In this document: positions 38,501-47,596 of the stretch, one piece after another
Layout: every line of letters starts with the position of its first letter
Numbering within the stretch: position 1 is the stretch's first letter
NCBI RefSeq assembly: GCF_947492555.1
Contig: NZ_CANLNE010000003.1
Coordinates: 248,001-312,000, forward strand
DNA length: 64,000 nt
Source: an uncultured Roseobacter sp.
GTDB lineage: Bacteria > Pseudomonadota > Alphaproteobacteria > Rhodobacterales > Rhodobacteraceae
Direction: 5' to 3'
The notes under the pieces: generated by a model
The model's input: only the letters and a program-made list of their open reading frames with translations
What the model was told of the DNA's origin: nothing
The model's database searches: none
Program-made: the position numbers and the translations under genes

Positions 38501-39403
38501 CATGTCTTTTACGATTTCGGCGGTATCGATCAGGTTGAAGCCCTTTCGTTTGACCACCTGCAGCGCCACGGAGTTTTCCCCGTTGAAGCGCGCCGTGCCG
38601 GTGCGATCCTCGAACGTCGGATTGATTTCCGCCAGATCGCCAAGGGTCACCACCCGGTCGCCGTTGGTCTTGACGGGCAGGTTGTAGACATCGCGCGGCT
38701 CATCAAAGGACGACGGAATTTTCACCGAAAAGGTGCCCTGCGCACTGTCGACTTCACCGGCGGCAATCAGCTGGTTGTTGTTGCGCACGGTGTTGATCAA
38801 CTCGCCCGCGGTGACGTTGTAGGCCTCCAGCCGCAGCGGATCGATCAGCACTTCGAGCATCTCGTCCCGGCTGCCGGCGATCCCGGCTTCGAGAACCGCA
38901 TCGACCGCTTCGAGGTCATCCTGCAGGTCCTTGGCCACACGGATCATGGTGCGTTCCGGCACGGGACCGGTCAGATTGACGATGATGATCGGGAACTCCG
39001 AGAAATTGATCTCGTTGATCGAATATTGCTCCGCCCCATCAGGGAAATCGGCTTCAGCCTTGCCCATAGCGTCCCGCACATCCGCGAGAATCTTTGTCTT
39101 GTCCCAGCCGAACTCGAATTCCAGCGCGACGCCCGCGTAGCTTTCCGCCGCCGTGGCCGACATCGATTTCAGCCCGTCGAGGTCCGCCAGCTCGGTTTCC
39201 ATCGGTTTGACGAGCAGCGTTTCACTGTCGGCTGCGGAAATGCCCGGGAAGGGGACGGAGACAAAAAGGGCGGGAATTTCAATGTCTGGCTCGCCCTCTT
39301 TGGGCAGGGTCGTGTAAGAATAGCCGCCCACCACAAGGCTGAGCAGGATGAAGGCAAGCACCATCCGCGCCCGGCCTGCGGCCCAATCGACGATACCTGT
39401 CAT
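35594..39403 (-). CDS. RND efflux permease
   Basis: 1269-residue RND-superfamily inner-membrane pump with 12 predicted helices and two large periplasmic loops, longer than AcrB (about 1050 aa); the extra length includes additional hydrophobic segments in the middle. The N-terminus 'VVGGYSYTTLPKEGEPDIEIP' is typical. The TM4 proton-relay site reads 'VGMLVDGAIVVVEYA' (near 399): only one of the two aspartates of AcrB-type pumps is present. It overlaps the adaptor gene by 4 bp. Substrate unknown. Confidence 0.93.
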   Translation of the reverse strand: MTGIVDWAAGRARMVLAFILLSLVVGGYSYTTLPKEGEPDIEIPALFVSVPFPGISAADSETLLVKPMETELADLDGLKSMSATAAESYAGVALEFEFGWDKTKILADVRDAMGKAEADFPDGAEQYSINEINFSEFPIIIVNLTGPVPERTMIRVAKDLQDDLEAVDAVLEAGIAGSRDEMLEVLIDPLRLEAYNVTAGELINTVRNNNQLIAAGEVDSAQGTFSVKIPSSFDEPRDVYNLPVKTNGDRVVTLGDLAEINPTFEDRTGTARFNGENSVALQVVKRKGFNLIDTAEIVKDMVEEKSAGWPEGLRAAVEVGTSNDQSRIVNAMVQQLLGSVFTAIALVMIVVLAALGIRAALLVGFAIPTSFLLCFAFLALMGISISNIVMFGLILAVGMLVDGAIVVVEYADKRQQEGVGPMQAYVDAAKRMFWPIISSTATTLCAFLPMLFWPGVPGEFMGMLPVTLIFVLSASLVVALIYLPVMGGVTGRLERWMSDYMKAIAGLRWYLHLALFPVAFVMMAVVGLMGPIFGLIGMQFAAMNSLQIVSSVIPTLLVVFLFILAATACLFVALGGFLLTLVSAFALLTRLGRFGRWLVSKFFRREPDQINAGYQRSLFGYFIQSIAGNPVMPLIMAGIVFIFVGSVLMFFTNNNRGVEFFVESEPEQGIVYVLARGNLSLEEKDELVRQAEQIVLAHPGISNAFSFAGDGGLNTDTSGGARPKDLIGQVQFETIPWEDRAGRPDLDGNIVIAELTEQLSTLPGINIEVLEVADGPASGKPVHLRLKADDFVSLTDAAAIARAQFERTPGLTLIEDTRPLPGIDWQIDVDVEKAGRYGADVATVGAMVQLVTRGLMLDTMRVDSSDEEIDIRVRLPESDRVLSTLDTLKVRTPDGLIPLSNFITRTPVPKLAEINRIDQKRYFDVKADVGMGLVKLVETRRENGVDVDETLAVLRPAGADADITAADQTAYKITDRMAPADRDLQAGIDAGNLRFIPVNANERIGVLSAWLESDPLPEGITFEWTGDQEEQEESQAFLQSAFAAALGLMFIILLAQFNSFYNAILVLLAVVLSTTGVLIGMLVMDQTFSIIMTGTGIVALAGIVVNNNIILIDTYQEYSQYMPRIEAIIRTAQARIRPVLLTTITTMAGLAPMMIGLSLNFAEGGYTFNSPTALWWKQLATAVVFGLGIATVLTLIVTPSMLAIRVWATTYVQWLATLLAKMSMGRASRVARDWALQKDARRVVSGEILWEEDALSPTSDHAATLKAAE

Positions 39404-40668
39404 TGGCTAAGCTCCCGATAGGTTGGCGCCACCTGCACGCCCGCGATGACGAATTCCTGGCCCAGTACGATCACGTCCGCCGTCTCCTCCAACCCGGTCA
39501 GCCAAACACCTTCCGGCGTGTCGCGCATCAGCGCGATAGGGTGAAATTCCACGATGGCATCGGCATCAATCGTGCGCACGCCCAACGTGCCCTCATCGTT
39601 CAGGGTGAGGGCCGATTGCGGCAGCAGATGCGCCACCGCGCCCTCGGCGGAGACGAGGATTTCCGCCGTCTGACCGTCACGGATTTTGCCATCGGCATTG
39701 GGCACTTCGATCTCCACGCGGAAAGTCCGGGTGGTTTCATCGGCGGAACTGGAGAGGAAGGTGACCTGACCGCGCACTTCGTTGCTCCGCGCCTCGGGCC
39801 CTCCGGTAATCGCACCGCTCCCGGCCACCAGACGCGCGGAGGCCATGGCGCCCGGGATCACGCGCGCCACTTCGGTTTCCGGCACGAAGGCGACAAGCTT
39901 GATCGGGTCAAGCTGGATGATCGTGGCGCAGAGTGATCCGGGCTGCAGCAGGGAGCCAAGCTCCGCCGTGTCGCTTTCCAGAAGTCCTGCAAATGGCGCG
40001 CGGATGATCAGCCGTTCGATCTCCTTTTCCGCCGTGGCAACGCTGGCCTGCGCGCTCTGAATGCCGGATTGCGCGCCACGCAGCCCTGCACGTGCGCTCT
40101 CGACGCCTGCTTCTGCCGTTGCAAGTGCCGCTTCGGTATTGGCCACGCGGGTTGTCGAGGCAAAACCGCCCTGGCTCAGCTTGGCGGAGGCGTTGAGGTT
40201 GATTTTTGCTTCTTCGAGCTGGGCCATCGACTGCGTCAGACGCGCCTGCGCCTCCGGCACGCGCGAGCGGGCTTCGTCAAGTTCGGCCTCTGCCTGCGCC
40301 AGCGCGGTGCCGCGGGTGCCTTCATCAAGGCGGCACATCGGTTGGCCTGCCTCTACGCGTGCGCCCTTGCGCAGCGGTTCCGACACCACGGTTGCTGAGG
40401 TTTCCGCGCGGACATCCACGGTGCGGGCCGCCTCGGTCTGACCGCGCAAGGAAACGGCCGTGTCGATCTGACGCGCTGTCGACCGCAAGACAACAACTTT
40501 TACCAGGCTGGTATCTGTATCAAGCGCCGCGTCTGTCTCAGACGTTTCTGCCGTTTCCGCCGCATCGCTGCCCATGCCCAGCATGTTGAAGAGGCGCGGC
40601 CGGTCAATAATGAACAACGCCAGGATCGCAGAAACCACAAGGGCTGCAAGAATTGAAAAAATACGCAT
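39400..40668 (-). CDS. RND efflux periplasmic adaptor (MFP)
   Basis: 422-residue membrane-fusion protein. An N-terminal anchor (residues 5-23) leads into a lipoyl half-domain ('VSLRGQTEAARTVDVRAETSATV'), a long Ala/Glu-rich coiled-coil hairpin (about 110-220), then the second lipoyl half ('IIRAPFAGLLESDTAELGSLL') and beta-barrel domains. It starts the operon; its ATGA overlaps the permease start. No outer-membrane TolC-like gene is nearby. Confidence 0.93.
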   Translation of the reverse strand: MRIFSILAALVVSAILALFIIDRPRLFNMLGMGSDAAETAETSETDAALDTDTSLVKVVVLRSTARQIDTAVSLRGQTEAARTVDVRAETSATVVSEPLRKGARVEAGQPMCRLDEGTRGTALAQAEAELDEARSRVPEAQARLTQSMAQLEEAKINLNASAKLSQGGFASTTRVANTEAALATAEAGVESARAGLRGAQSGIQSAQASVATAEKEIERLIIRAPFAGLLESDTAELGSLLQPGSLCATIIQLDPIKLVAFVPETEVARVIPGAMASARLVAGSGAITGGPEARSNEVRGQVTFLSSSADETTRTFRVEIEVPNADGKIRDGQTAEILVSAEGAVAHLLPQSALTLNDEGTLGVRTIDADAIVEFHPIALMRDTPEGVWLTGLEETADVIVLGQEFVIAGVQVAPTYRELSQ

Positions 40669-40885
40669 GTCGATCGCCTCGCACTGGACTGTCAGAACCG
40701 CGCCCGGCCAGAAATTGCCGTCACGTGGCGCGTGCTCAATACGACAGTTACGCTAAACTGACCAGTTCAGATTAGTAATTTCTGCAAGGTAAGGCAATGG
40801 GTGGCTCAGTCCGGGCTGATGCCGGGTCTTGGCTTGGGCTGAGGACCGCGTTATGAGGGGCGGAATTTCTTGCCAGCAGGTGATC

Positions 40886-41563
40886 ATGAGCGACACGGAT
40901 AGTTTTATCGACGAGGTCAATGACGAGGTCCGCCGCGACCGTCTGTTCGCGCTGCTCAAGCGCTATGGCTGGATCGGCGCGCTCGCAGTGGTGTTGATCG
41001 TTGGCGGGGCGGCCTGGTCAGAGTATCGCAAGGCAACGGCACGTGCCGAGGCCGAAGCGCTGGGAGATGGCATGCTGGCGGCGTTGAGCACGAATACGCC
41101 TGACGCACGCCTTGATGCGCTGACGGGCCTGTCCTCAGAGAACCCGACGGCGCAGGCGCTGGTTGCAATGCTCACAGCCTCCGAAGCCCAGCGGGCAGGC
41201 GATGTCGAAAAGGCCGTGACAGAGTTGAACGCGGTCGCCATCAATCCGGATGTGGATGAAATCTACCGCCAGATCGCCGGATTCAAGGCGCTGACTTTGC
41301 AGGCGGAAACACTGGATGCCGCAACCCGACGTCAACAGTTCGAAGCACTTGCGGCCCCCGGCTCCCAGCTGCGTCTGCTGGCCGTTGAACAGCTGGCTCT
41401 GATCGACGTGGCCGAGGGAAACACCGATGCTGCGATTGGTCGATATCAGGACATCCTGCAGGATGCTGCCGTGACCTCGGACTTGCAACAGCGCGCCTTA
41501 CAGGTGATTGTGGCTCTGGGAGGCACCCCGGATCTGGATAACCTGCCCATCTCGGGGAATTGA
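40886..41563 (+). CDS. TPR membrane protein, YfgM-like
   Basis: 225-residue inner-membrane protein: cytoplasmic N-tail, one transmembrane helix (about 27-45, 'YGWIGALAVVLIVGGAAW') and a periplasmic TPR-like helical domain. It precedes bamB and der with the same order as yfgM-bamB-der in other proteobacteria, where YfgM is a periplasmic chaperone-network component linked to SecYEG. The ATG at 40886 is preferred to a start at 40829. Function by analogy. Confidence 0.88.
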   Translation: MSDTDSFIDEVNDEVRRDRLFALLKRYGWIGALAVVLIVGGAAWSEYRKATARAEAEALGDGMLAALSTNTPDARLDALTGLSSENPTAQALVAMLTASEAQRAGDVEKAVTELNAVAINPDVDEIYRQIAGFKALTLQAETLDAATRRQQFEALAAPGSQLRLLAVEQLALIDVAEGNTDAAIGRYQDILQDAAVTSDLQQRALQVIVALGGTPDLDNLPISGN

Positions 41564-41616
41564 CCCGCAGATAGGGCACGGATTTTGGGCAGCGTAATGG
41601 GTGAAGCGAGCAGGGT

Positions 41617-42966
41617 ATGATGTACTTTCTTAGAACCTCTGGACAAGGGCGCGTGACCTTTGCGCTTTTGACGGCGGCGACATTTCTGATGGCGTGCTCG
41701 GAACCGGATGTCATTTTGCCCGGAAAACGTGAGAGCATCCGTTCGGCGCTTCAGGAGGGCGAAACCGTTGCTCTTGCGGCTGAGACCGAAGATGCGCCGC
41801 GTGCGATTTCCCTGCCAACTGTTCAATCGAACACGGAATGGACTCAAGGCATCGGATCACCATCCTTCCGGGTGGCGCATCCAGCGCTCGGCGCCTCTCC
41901 ACAACGCATCTGGACGGCCAATATCGGCGCAGGTGACAGCCGTCGTCATCGGATCACCGCAGACCCGGTTGTCGCAGGCGGTCTGATCTTCACCCTGGAT
42001 TCCCAATCCTTGGTAACAGCGACCTCTGCCAGCGGTGAAACTGTCTGGCAGCAGGATGTCACCCCATATCGCGATGATGCCGGGGCTGCGACCGGGGGTG
42101 GAATGGCTTACAAGGACGGTCGCCTCTATGTGTCACTGGGCTATGGTGCGCTGGTGGCGCTGGAAGCCACGACGGGCAATGAAATCTGGCGGCAAAACCT
42201 CGAAGGCACAGGCTCTGGCCAACCCGCAGCCTTTGGTGATCTGGTCTATGTGACATCGGGCGACGATACCGGTTGGGCGCTTCGGGCAGAGGACGGACGT
42301 ATCGAATGGCAACTGAACGCATCACCGGACGTGAACAACGTGCTTGGTGCTCCCGCGCCTGCGGTGTCCGATGATCTGGCAATCTTCGCCTTCGGCTCAG
42401 GTGAAATTCAGGCTGTCTTTCGCCGGGGTGGACTGCGCCGCTGGGACGCGTCTGCTTTGGGGCAACGGTTTGCCCGCGCCCTTGGCGCTGCGGGTGATGT
42501 GACCGGTGCGCCGGTGATCGCGGGTAACAATGTCTTTGTTGGCAACCAAGCAGGCCGGATCGTTGCACTCAACGTCGATTCGGGTGCACGCAACTGGACA
42601 GCACGCGAGGGTGCCGTTGGCCCCGTTGTGCCCGCCGGTGACAGCATCTTCGTGATCTCGGAGCTGGGAGAGCTTTTGCGCATCGACGCGTCCGATGGCA
42701 CGCGCATCTGGGGCACGCAGATGCCGCATTTCGTCAAGGACCGTCCCAAGCGGCGGTCCGAGATCTTTGCGCACCATGGCCCCCTGCTAGCGGGCGGACG
42801 CGTCCATGTTGCTTCCAACGACGGGTTGCTGCGCAGTTTCGACCCCGAAAGCGGTGCGCTTGTAAGCACGGTTGACATCCCCGGTGGGGCAACCTCTGCG
42901 CCGGTGGTGGCAGGGGGGGTGCTCTACGTTGTCTCCACAAACGGCCAATTGCACGCTTTCCGTTGA
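41617..42966 (+). CDS. bamB: Outer-membrane assembly lipoprotein BamB
   Basis: 449-residue lipoprotein with lipobox 'FLMAC' (Cys27) and eight-bladed PQQ-like beta-propeller repeats ('GGLIFTLDSQSLVTATSASGE' and similar). BamB is a subunit of the Bam complex that inserts beta-barrel proteins into the outer membrane. Upstream TPR gene and downstream der match the usual order. A second in-frame ATG lies one codon later. Confidence 0.92.
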   Translation: MMYFLRTSGQGRVTFALLTAATFLMACSEPDVILPGKRESIRSALQEGETVALAAETEDAPRAISLPTVQSNTEWTQGIGSPSFRVAHPALGASPQRIWTANIGAGDSRRHRITADPVVAGGLIFTLDSQSLVTATSASGETVWQQDVTPYRDDAGAATGGGMAYKDGRLYVSLGYGALVALEATTGNEIWRQNLEGTGSGQPAAFGDLVYVTSGDDTGWALRAEDGRIEWQLNASPDVNNVLGAPAPAVSDDLAIFAFGSGEIQAVFRRGGLRRWDASALGQRFARALGAAGDVTGAPVIAGNNVFVGNQAGRIVALNVDSGARNWTAREGAVGPVVPAGDSIFVISELGELLRIDASDGTRIWGTQMPHFVKDRPKRRSEIFAHHGPLLAGGRVHVASNDGLLRSFDPESGALVSTVDIPGGATSAPVVAGGVLYVVSTNGQLHAFR

Positions 42967-43016
42967 CGCTCATCTAGGGTAAAGCGCCTTTTTACCCGGT
43001 TCTCGGAGCCTTTGTC

Positions 43017-44495
43017 ATGTCCTTTACCCTCGCCATCGTGGGGCGGCCCAACGTGGGCAAATCAACGCTGTTCAACCGGTTGGTGGGCAAGCGGCTGGCG
43101 CTGGTCGATGACCAGCCGGGCGTGACCCGCGACTTGCGGGAAGGGGCCGCGCGCCTGGCTGATCTGCGTTTTACCGTGATCGATACTGCCGGGCTGGAAG
43201 AGGTGACGGATGACAGCCTGCAGGGCCGCATGCGTCGCCTGACCGAACGCGCCGTGGACATGGCCGACATCTGTCTCTTCATGGTGGACGCGCGCGTGGG
43301 GATCACCCCGTCCGATCTGGTCTTTGCCGACATCCTGCGCAAAAGATCCGCGCATGTCATTCTGGCGGCCAACAAGGCGGAAGGGTCTGCGGCGGATGCC
43401 GGTGTGATCGAGGCCTATTCGCTGGGTCTGGGGGAGCCCATTCGCCTTTCTGCCGAACATGGCGAGGGGCTCAACGATCTCTACACCCACTTGATGCCCC
43501 TGGCCGATCAGTTTGCTGAACGCGCCGCAGAAGATGCACCTGATATCGACGTGACGCTGGATGAGGACGACGGCGATATGGTAGCCGAAATCCCGATGCC
43601 GACGGAGAAAAAGCCGTTGCAGGTGGCGGTGGTCGGGCGACCCAATGCGGGCAAATCCACGTTGATCAACCAGATCCTGGGCGAGGACCGCCTGTTGACG
43701 GGCCCCGAGGCGGGGATCACCCGCGATGCAATCTCGCTGCGCATTGACTGGACCGGGCCGGAGGGTCAGGCAGTGCCGATGCGCATCTTTGACACGGCGG
43801 GCATGCGCAAGAAAGCCAAGGTGCAGGAAAAGCTTGAAAAGCTGTCGGTTGGCGACGGGTTGCGTGCGGTCAAATTCGCCGAGGTGGTCGTGGTGCTGCT
43901 GGACGCGGAAATTCCCTTTGAACAACAGGATCTGCGCATCGCCGATCTGGCCGAGCGCGAGGGACGAGCCGTGGTCATCGCCGTGAACAAGTGGGACATC
44001 GAGGAAAACCGACAGGCCAAGCTCAAGGAGCTGAAGGAAAGCTTCGAACGGCTCCTGCCGCAGCTGCGCGGCGCTCCGCTGATCACGGTATCTGCCAAGA
44101 CGGGACGGGGGCTCGACCGGCTGCAGGAGGCGATCATGCGCGCCTATGAGGTCTGGAATCGCCGGGTCAGCACGGCACATCTGAACCGCTGGCTCGCCGG
44201 TATGGTCGAGGCGCACCCGCCCCCCGCGCCACAGGGCAAACGCATCAAGCTGCGCTACATGACACAGGCCAAGACACGGCCGCCGGGCTTCGTGGTGATG
44301 TGCAGCCACCCCGATAAGGTGCCCGAAAGCTACAGCCGCTATCTGGTCAATGGGCTGCGTCTGGATTTCGACATGCCGGGCACGCCGATCCGGCTGTGGA
44401 TGCGCGGGCAGAACGACGCCAACCCCTACAAGGGGCGCAAGAAGGCCGCACCGTCCAAGCTGCGCAAACACACCGAGGGGCGGCGCAAGGATTGA
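43017..44495 (+). CDS. der: GTPase Der (EngA)
   Basis: 492-residue double GTPase essential for 50S subunit assembly. The first G-domain P-loop is 'GRPNVGKST' (8-16) and the second 'GRPNAGKST' (near 206), followed by a C-terminal KH-like domain ('[18 protein letters not shown]'). The G3/G4 motifs 'DTAGLE', 'NKAEG', 'DTAGMR' and 'NKWD' are present. Its end is 6 bp before the half repeat at 44502. Confidence 0.97.
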   Translation: MSFTLAIVGRPNVGKSTLFNRLVGKRLALVDDQPGVTRDLREGAARLADLRFTVIDTAGLEEVTDDSLQGRMRRLTERAVDMADICLFMVDARVGITPSDLVFADILRKRSAHVILAANKAEGSAADAGVIEAYSLGLGEPIRLSAEHGEGLNDLYTHLMPLADQFAERAAEDAPDIDVTLDEDDGDMVAEIPMPTEKKPLQVAVVGRPNAGKSTLINQILGEDRLLTGPEAGITRDAISLRIDWTGPEGQAVPMRIFDTAGMRKKAKVQEKLEKLSVGDGLRAVKFAEVVVVLLDAEIPFEQQDLRIADLAEREGRAVVIAVNKWDIEENRQAKLKELKESFERLLPQLRGAPLITVSAKTGRGLDRLQEAIMRAYEVWNRRVSTAHLNRWLAGMVEAHPPPAPQGKRIKLRYMTQAKTRPPGFVVMCSHPDKVPESYSRYLVNGLRLDFDMPGTPIRLWMRGQNDANPYKGRKKAAPSKLRKHTEGRRKD

Positions 44496-44501
44496 TCCCG
44501 G

Positions 44502-44527
44502 CAGGTAGGGTGGGCTTTCAGGCCACC
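44502..44527 (+). repeat. Dispersed palindromic repeat, copy C (single arm, 26 bp)
   Basis: Identical in sequence to the right arm of copy B ('GTAGGGTGGGCTTTCAGGCC' core), with no matching left arm upstream. It lies between the convergent der and TspO-like genes and covers the last 10 bases, including the stop codon, of the latter. Confidence 0.8.
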
Positions 44528-45246
44528 TTGCCTCCGGCGCGTTCCGCACGCCAGGCCTTGAAGACGGGCACCAACAGCGCGCCCGCACCCCCACCCGCCA
44601 GCGCTGCCACCATCGGATCCCCCGATAGGTTCTGCACGACGATGGCGACAAGCGCCCAGATTGCGGCAAGCCCATAGGTCGGCGTCCGGCGCAGCGTGGT
44701 TTGAATGGCAGAGGTCAGGACCAGTGCAATAAAGACAAAGAGCAGGGCTGCCGTCGGCCCGTCCATCCAACCATACCCCGCCGCCAAAAGCCCCAGAGAC
44801 ACGCAACTGGCCCCGCTCAACCAGCCCGCATAAAGACCCAGCGGATAGGCCGCCCAGAGATGATCGCGCGCGGGCGCACGATACAGCGCCACCAGCGCGC
44901 TGATCAGCATCGCCCAGATCAGGATCGAGGCCCAGATCGGGCTGCGCACCGCAACCGCCAGCCAGATCGCCCCAAAACCCAGCGACACACACAAAGGGGC
45001 CCGCATGGCCTGCCAATCCGCCGCATCGGCGCGGCGCAGGGCCCCGAACCCCATCCCCACAATCAGCCACAGGTAGATCACCCCCCAGATCGAGAACGCA
45101 TAACCCGCGGGCTGTACGGGCGGATCCTCCTGCGGCACCGGGAACTGCTCGGGATCGAACCCGGAGAAATCCGACACCAGAAACGGCGATGCCGCAAAGG
45201 CGACCGCCAAGAGAAAAGCCAGATATGCCGTGGATTTGGGTGCCAT
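44518..45246 (-). CDS. TspO/MBR-like membrane protein
   Basis: 242-residue polytopic membrane protein with about seven hydrophobic segments. 'PPVQPAGYAFSIWGVIYLWL' near residues 41-60 is the feature linking it to TspO/MBR-type tryptophan-rich proteins, although it is longer than the usual 155-170 residues and less Trp-rich. Bacterial TspO affects porphyrin/oxidative responses; that role is not implied here. The final codons and stop lie inside repeat copy C. Confidence 0.7.
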   Translation of the reverse strand: MAPKSTAYLAFLLAVAFAASPFLVSDFSGFDPEQFPVPQEDPPVQPAGYAFSIWGVIYLWLIVGMGFGALRRADAADWQAMRAPLCVSLGFGAIWLAVAVRSPIWASILIWAMLISALVALYRAPARDHLWAAYPLGLYAGWLSGASCVSLGLLAAGYGWMDGPTAALLFVFIALVLTSAIQTTLRRTPTYGLAAIWALVAIVVQNLSGDPMVAALAGGGAGALLVPVFKAWRAERAGGKVA

Positions 45247-45347
45247 GTTTGTTCCTTTGACAGCGCCTTGGTGAACGCAGCGTACGCCCGGTTAAGCGCC
45301 TGCGATGACCCTTCTGTCATGTCTAGGGCGCAAAAGGGGAATGGCAA

Positions 45348-46478
45348 ATGGCACATATCGCGATCTTCTGTGATGGCACGTGGAATTCGGCACAAAACAG
45401 CGCGGCAACCCATGTCCTGCGTCTTTCGACCGCCTGCCGTCGGAGCGCCGGGCAAAGGGTGATGTATTTCGAAGGCGTGGGCACGGGCACCGGCAGGATC
45501 AGCGATCTGGGTCGCTGGTTGAGCAAACTGGGCGGTGGGCTCTTTGGCTGGGGCCTCAACCGCAACATCAAATCGGCCTATCTGGAGCTTTGCAGATGCT
45601 ACCGTCCGGGCGACAAAATCCTGATCTTCGGGTTTTCGCGCGGGGCCTACACGGCGCGGTCGCTAGCGGGCATGATCCGAAAATGCGGCATACTGGCCGA
45701 TCCCACGCCCGCCAACCTGCGCCGGGCGTTCCGTCTCTATCGCAAGAGAGGCGCACGGAACTCGCCAGACACGCCGCATATCCGCGCCGCGCGGCGCCGC
45801 TTGTCGCCGAAGTTCGCCACCAGCCAGGCGGATGTGATGGACCGCGGGGATGACAGCTGCCTTGTGCGGATCGCCTATCTGGGGGTCTGGGACACGGTTG
45901 GCGCTCTGGGCATTCCGGAAAGCATCTTTGGGCGCATCGCCGGATGGTGGAATGCGCGCTACAAGTTTCATGACACCACCCTGTCGCATCTTGTGGAATC
46001 CGCCCGCCATGCCGTGGCGCTGGACGAACAGCGCGTGCTTTTCGACCCAAGCCTTTGGGACAATCTTGAACCGCGTGGCGCGGTGCCGGGGCTAAATGGT
46101 CAGGATCAGAGCGCCGAGCGGCCTTATCAGCAGGTCTGGTTCGTCGGCACACACAGCATTGTCGGCGGGTCTGCACAGACGCGGGCGTTGACCGATATCA
46201 CGCTTGCCTGGATCTGGGAGGGGGCCGCCCAGCAGGGCCTGCAGCTCAAACCGGGGCTGGCATTTCCGCAGGGCAGGCTGGACCCTGCCGCGCCAAGCAA
46301 TGATCTGGATGACACGCGCTGGATCTACCGGGTGTTCCCGCGCCTTTTGGGCTGGCGCGCCGGACCTGCGCGTGTTGGTGATCTGGACAACAGCGTGCGC
46401 CTGCGGCTGGCCAGCAGACCCACCTATCGCCCTGGCAGCCTCCGCCGTCTGATGCCTACGCTGTCACGTCTGGACTGA
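45348..46478 (+). CDS. DUF2235 alpha/beta hydrolase-like protein, second copy
   Basis: 376-residue DUF2235 protein. N-terminal 'IFCDGTWNS' (6-14) is the canonical family motif, followed by the nucleophile elbow 'IFGFSRGAYTARSLAG' (Ser97), 'GVWDTVGALG' and 'WFVGTHSIVGG'. No signal peptide. The family includes Tle1 phospholipase effectors, but no type VI secretion genes lie in the window, so a housekeeping or unknown lipase role is equally likely. Its paralogue is at 14208. Confidence 0.9.
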   Translation: MAHIAIFCDGTWNSAQNSAATHVLRLSTACRRSAGQRVMYFEGVGTGTGRISDLGRWLSKLGGGLFGWGLNRNIKSAYLELCRCYRPGDKILIFGFSRGAYTARSLAGMIRKCGILADPTPANLRRAFRLYRKRGARNSPDTPHIRAARRRLSPKFATSQADVMDRGDDSCLVRIAYLGVWDTVGALGIPESIFGRIAGWWNARYKFHDTTLSHLVESARHAVALDEQRVLFDPSLWDNLEPRGAVPGLNGQDQSAERPYQQVWFVGTHSIVGGSAQTRALTDITLAWIWEGAAQQGLQLKPGLAFPQGRLDPAAPSNDLDDTRWIYRVFPRLLGWRAGPARVGDLDNSVRLRLASRPTYRPGSLRRLMPTLSRLD

Positions 46479-46528
46479 ACCCGCCCGGCGGGGTAGGAGG
46501 CGTGAGCCCAGCCGAAAAGGTGCCGACA

Positions 46529-47017
46529 ATGCAAGACGATTCCGACACCGAGGTGCTCGCCACCGTGAAAGCCTCGGCCGGACGCCGTTTCCTCGGCATC
46601 GGCCTGTTGAGCGTTCTGGGGGTGCTGGTCATCTATGTGGCTTTTGTCACACCGCCGAGCTTTGGCTGGCAGGTGTTCCTGGTTGCACTTGGCATCACGG
46701 CTCTCATGGTGGCGGACGCCATGCGTCGCTCCACTGCGCATGTGCTGGAGCTCACCCGGACCGAGCTGCGCGATAGCGGGGGCGTGGTCATCGCCACTGT
46801 GGCCGAGATCACCGGGATCGACCGCGGTGCCTTTGCTTTCAAGCCCTCTAACGGATTTCTGCTGAGACTGGAAAACCCCGGAACACGCAACTGGCGCCCG
46901 GGGCTTTGGTGGCGGTTTGGTCGCCGTGTAGGTGTTGGCGGTATGACGCCCGGTCGTCAGACAAAATACATGGCGGAAATCATAGCCGTCATGCTGGCAG
47001 AGCGTGAAGCCGACTAA
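46529..47017 (+). CDS. Two-helix membrane protein, unknown
   Basis: 162-residue protein with two adjacent transmembrane segments (about 20-58, 'GIGLLSVLGVLVIYVAFVTPP' then 'VFLVALGITALMVAD') and a C-terminal soluble domain ('LRDSGGVVIATVAEITGIDRG'), a layout resembling small PH-like membrane proteins. ATG at 46529 after 'AAAAGGTG' chosen over a GTG at 46502. It ends exactly where the convergent TadE-like gene ends (no gap). Unrecognised family. Confidence 0.75.
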   Translation: MQDDSDTEVLATVKASAGRRFLGIGLLSVLGVLVIYVAFVTPPSFGWQVFLVALGITALMVADAMRRSTAHVLELTRTELRDSGGVVIATVAEITGIDRGAFAFKPSNGFLLRLENPGTRNWRPGLWWRFGRRVGVGGMTPGRQTKYMAEIIAVMLAEREAD

Positions 47018-47596
47018 TCAAACGCAAGCGGCGCCGTTATCCTGCCAGTTGTTGCTACCACTGCTCCGGTGCCGGGTGAAAATGAAGTTATGGATGTCGT
47101 GGTCGCCAATTCCGACATTGAAAGGTGCCACATACCGCGTCCAGGTTTCAACAACGGTAATTCTTTCTAGGTTGGGCATGATGGGCAGGAGCGTGTCCCA
47201 GTTCTCGACTTGTTTTATCGTCGCATCGCTAACAGTACCGATGGATTCCGACCATTCGCAGACGTAGCGGTTGTTTGCAGCATCGAACCATACCGAAGTG
47301 ACCCGGACAGTCGACGGCTCTGCCGAACGGGCCAGGCTGTCGAACAGGCTCCGCGTGCCGGTCATATATGCATCGGTAAGGGCGCGGTCTTCTCGGGAGA
47401 CCATATCGCCAATGGTATAGGCGGCCTTTTGGTTGATGCTATGTTGGCGGTACGCGTCAAAGATCACGAAAAGCGCCATATAGGCCCAGAACAGAATCGG
47501 CGTGATGATCACAGCCTCAAGGGCGAGGTTGCCGTCTTCACGTCTGGCAAAATCTCTGATCGCAAAACGGGCGCGGGTGAGGACAGGGATGCGCAT
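47018..47596 (-). CDS. TadE-like pilus assembly protein (second)
   Basis: 192-residue protein with a prepilin-like N-terminus 'RREDGNLALEAVIITPILFW' and a periplasmic domain. TadE/TadF pseudopilins take part in Flp/Tad pilus biogenesis. It shares one base with the stop of the preceding gene. Several cysteines ('RYVCEWS', 'NGAACV') could pair. GC content appears lower than in adjacent core genes. Confidence 0.82.
   Translation of the reverse strand: MRIPVLTRARFAIRDFARREDGNLALEAVIITPILFWAYMALFVIFDAYRQHSINQKAAYTIGDMVSREDRALTDAYMTGTRSLFDSLARSAEPSTVRVTSVWFDAANNRYVCEWSESIGTVSDATIKQVENWDTLLPIMPNLERITVVETWTRYVAPFNVGIGDHDIHNFIFTRHRSSGSNNWQDNGAACV

Noticed and set aside
43062-44675. 537-codon open frame antisense to der
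   Set aside because: Entirely opposite a conserved GTPase and the next gene's end; no family resemblance.
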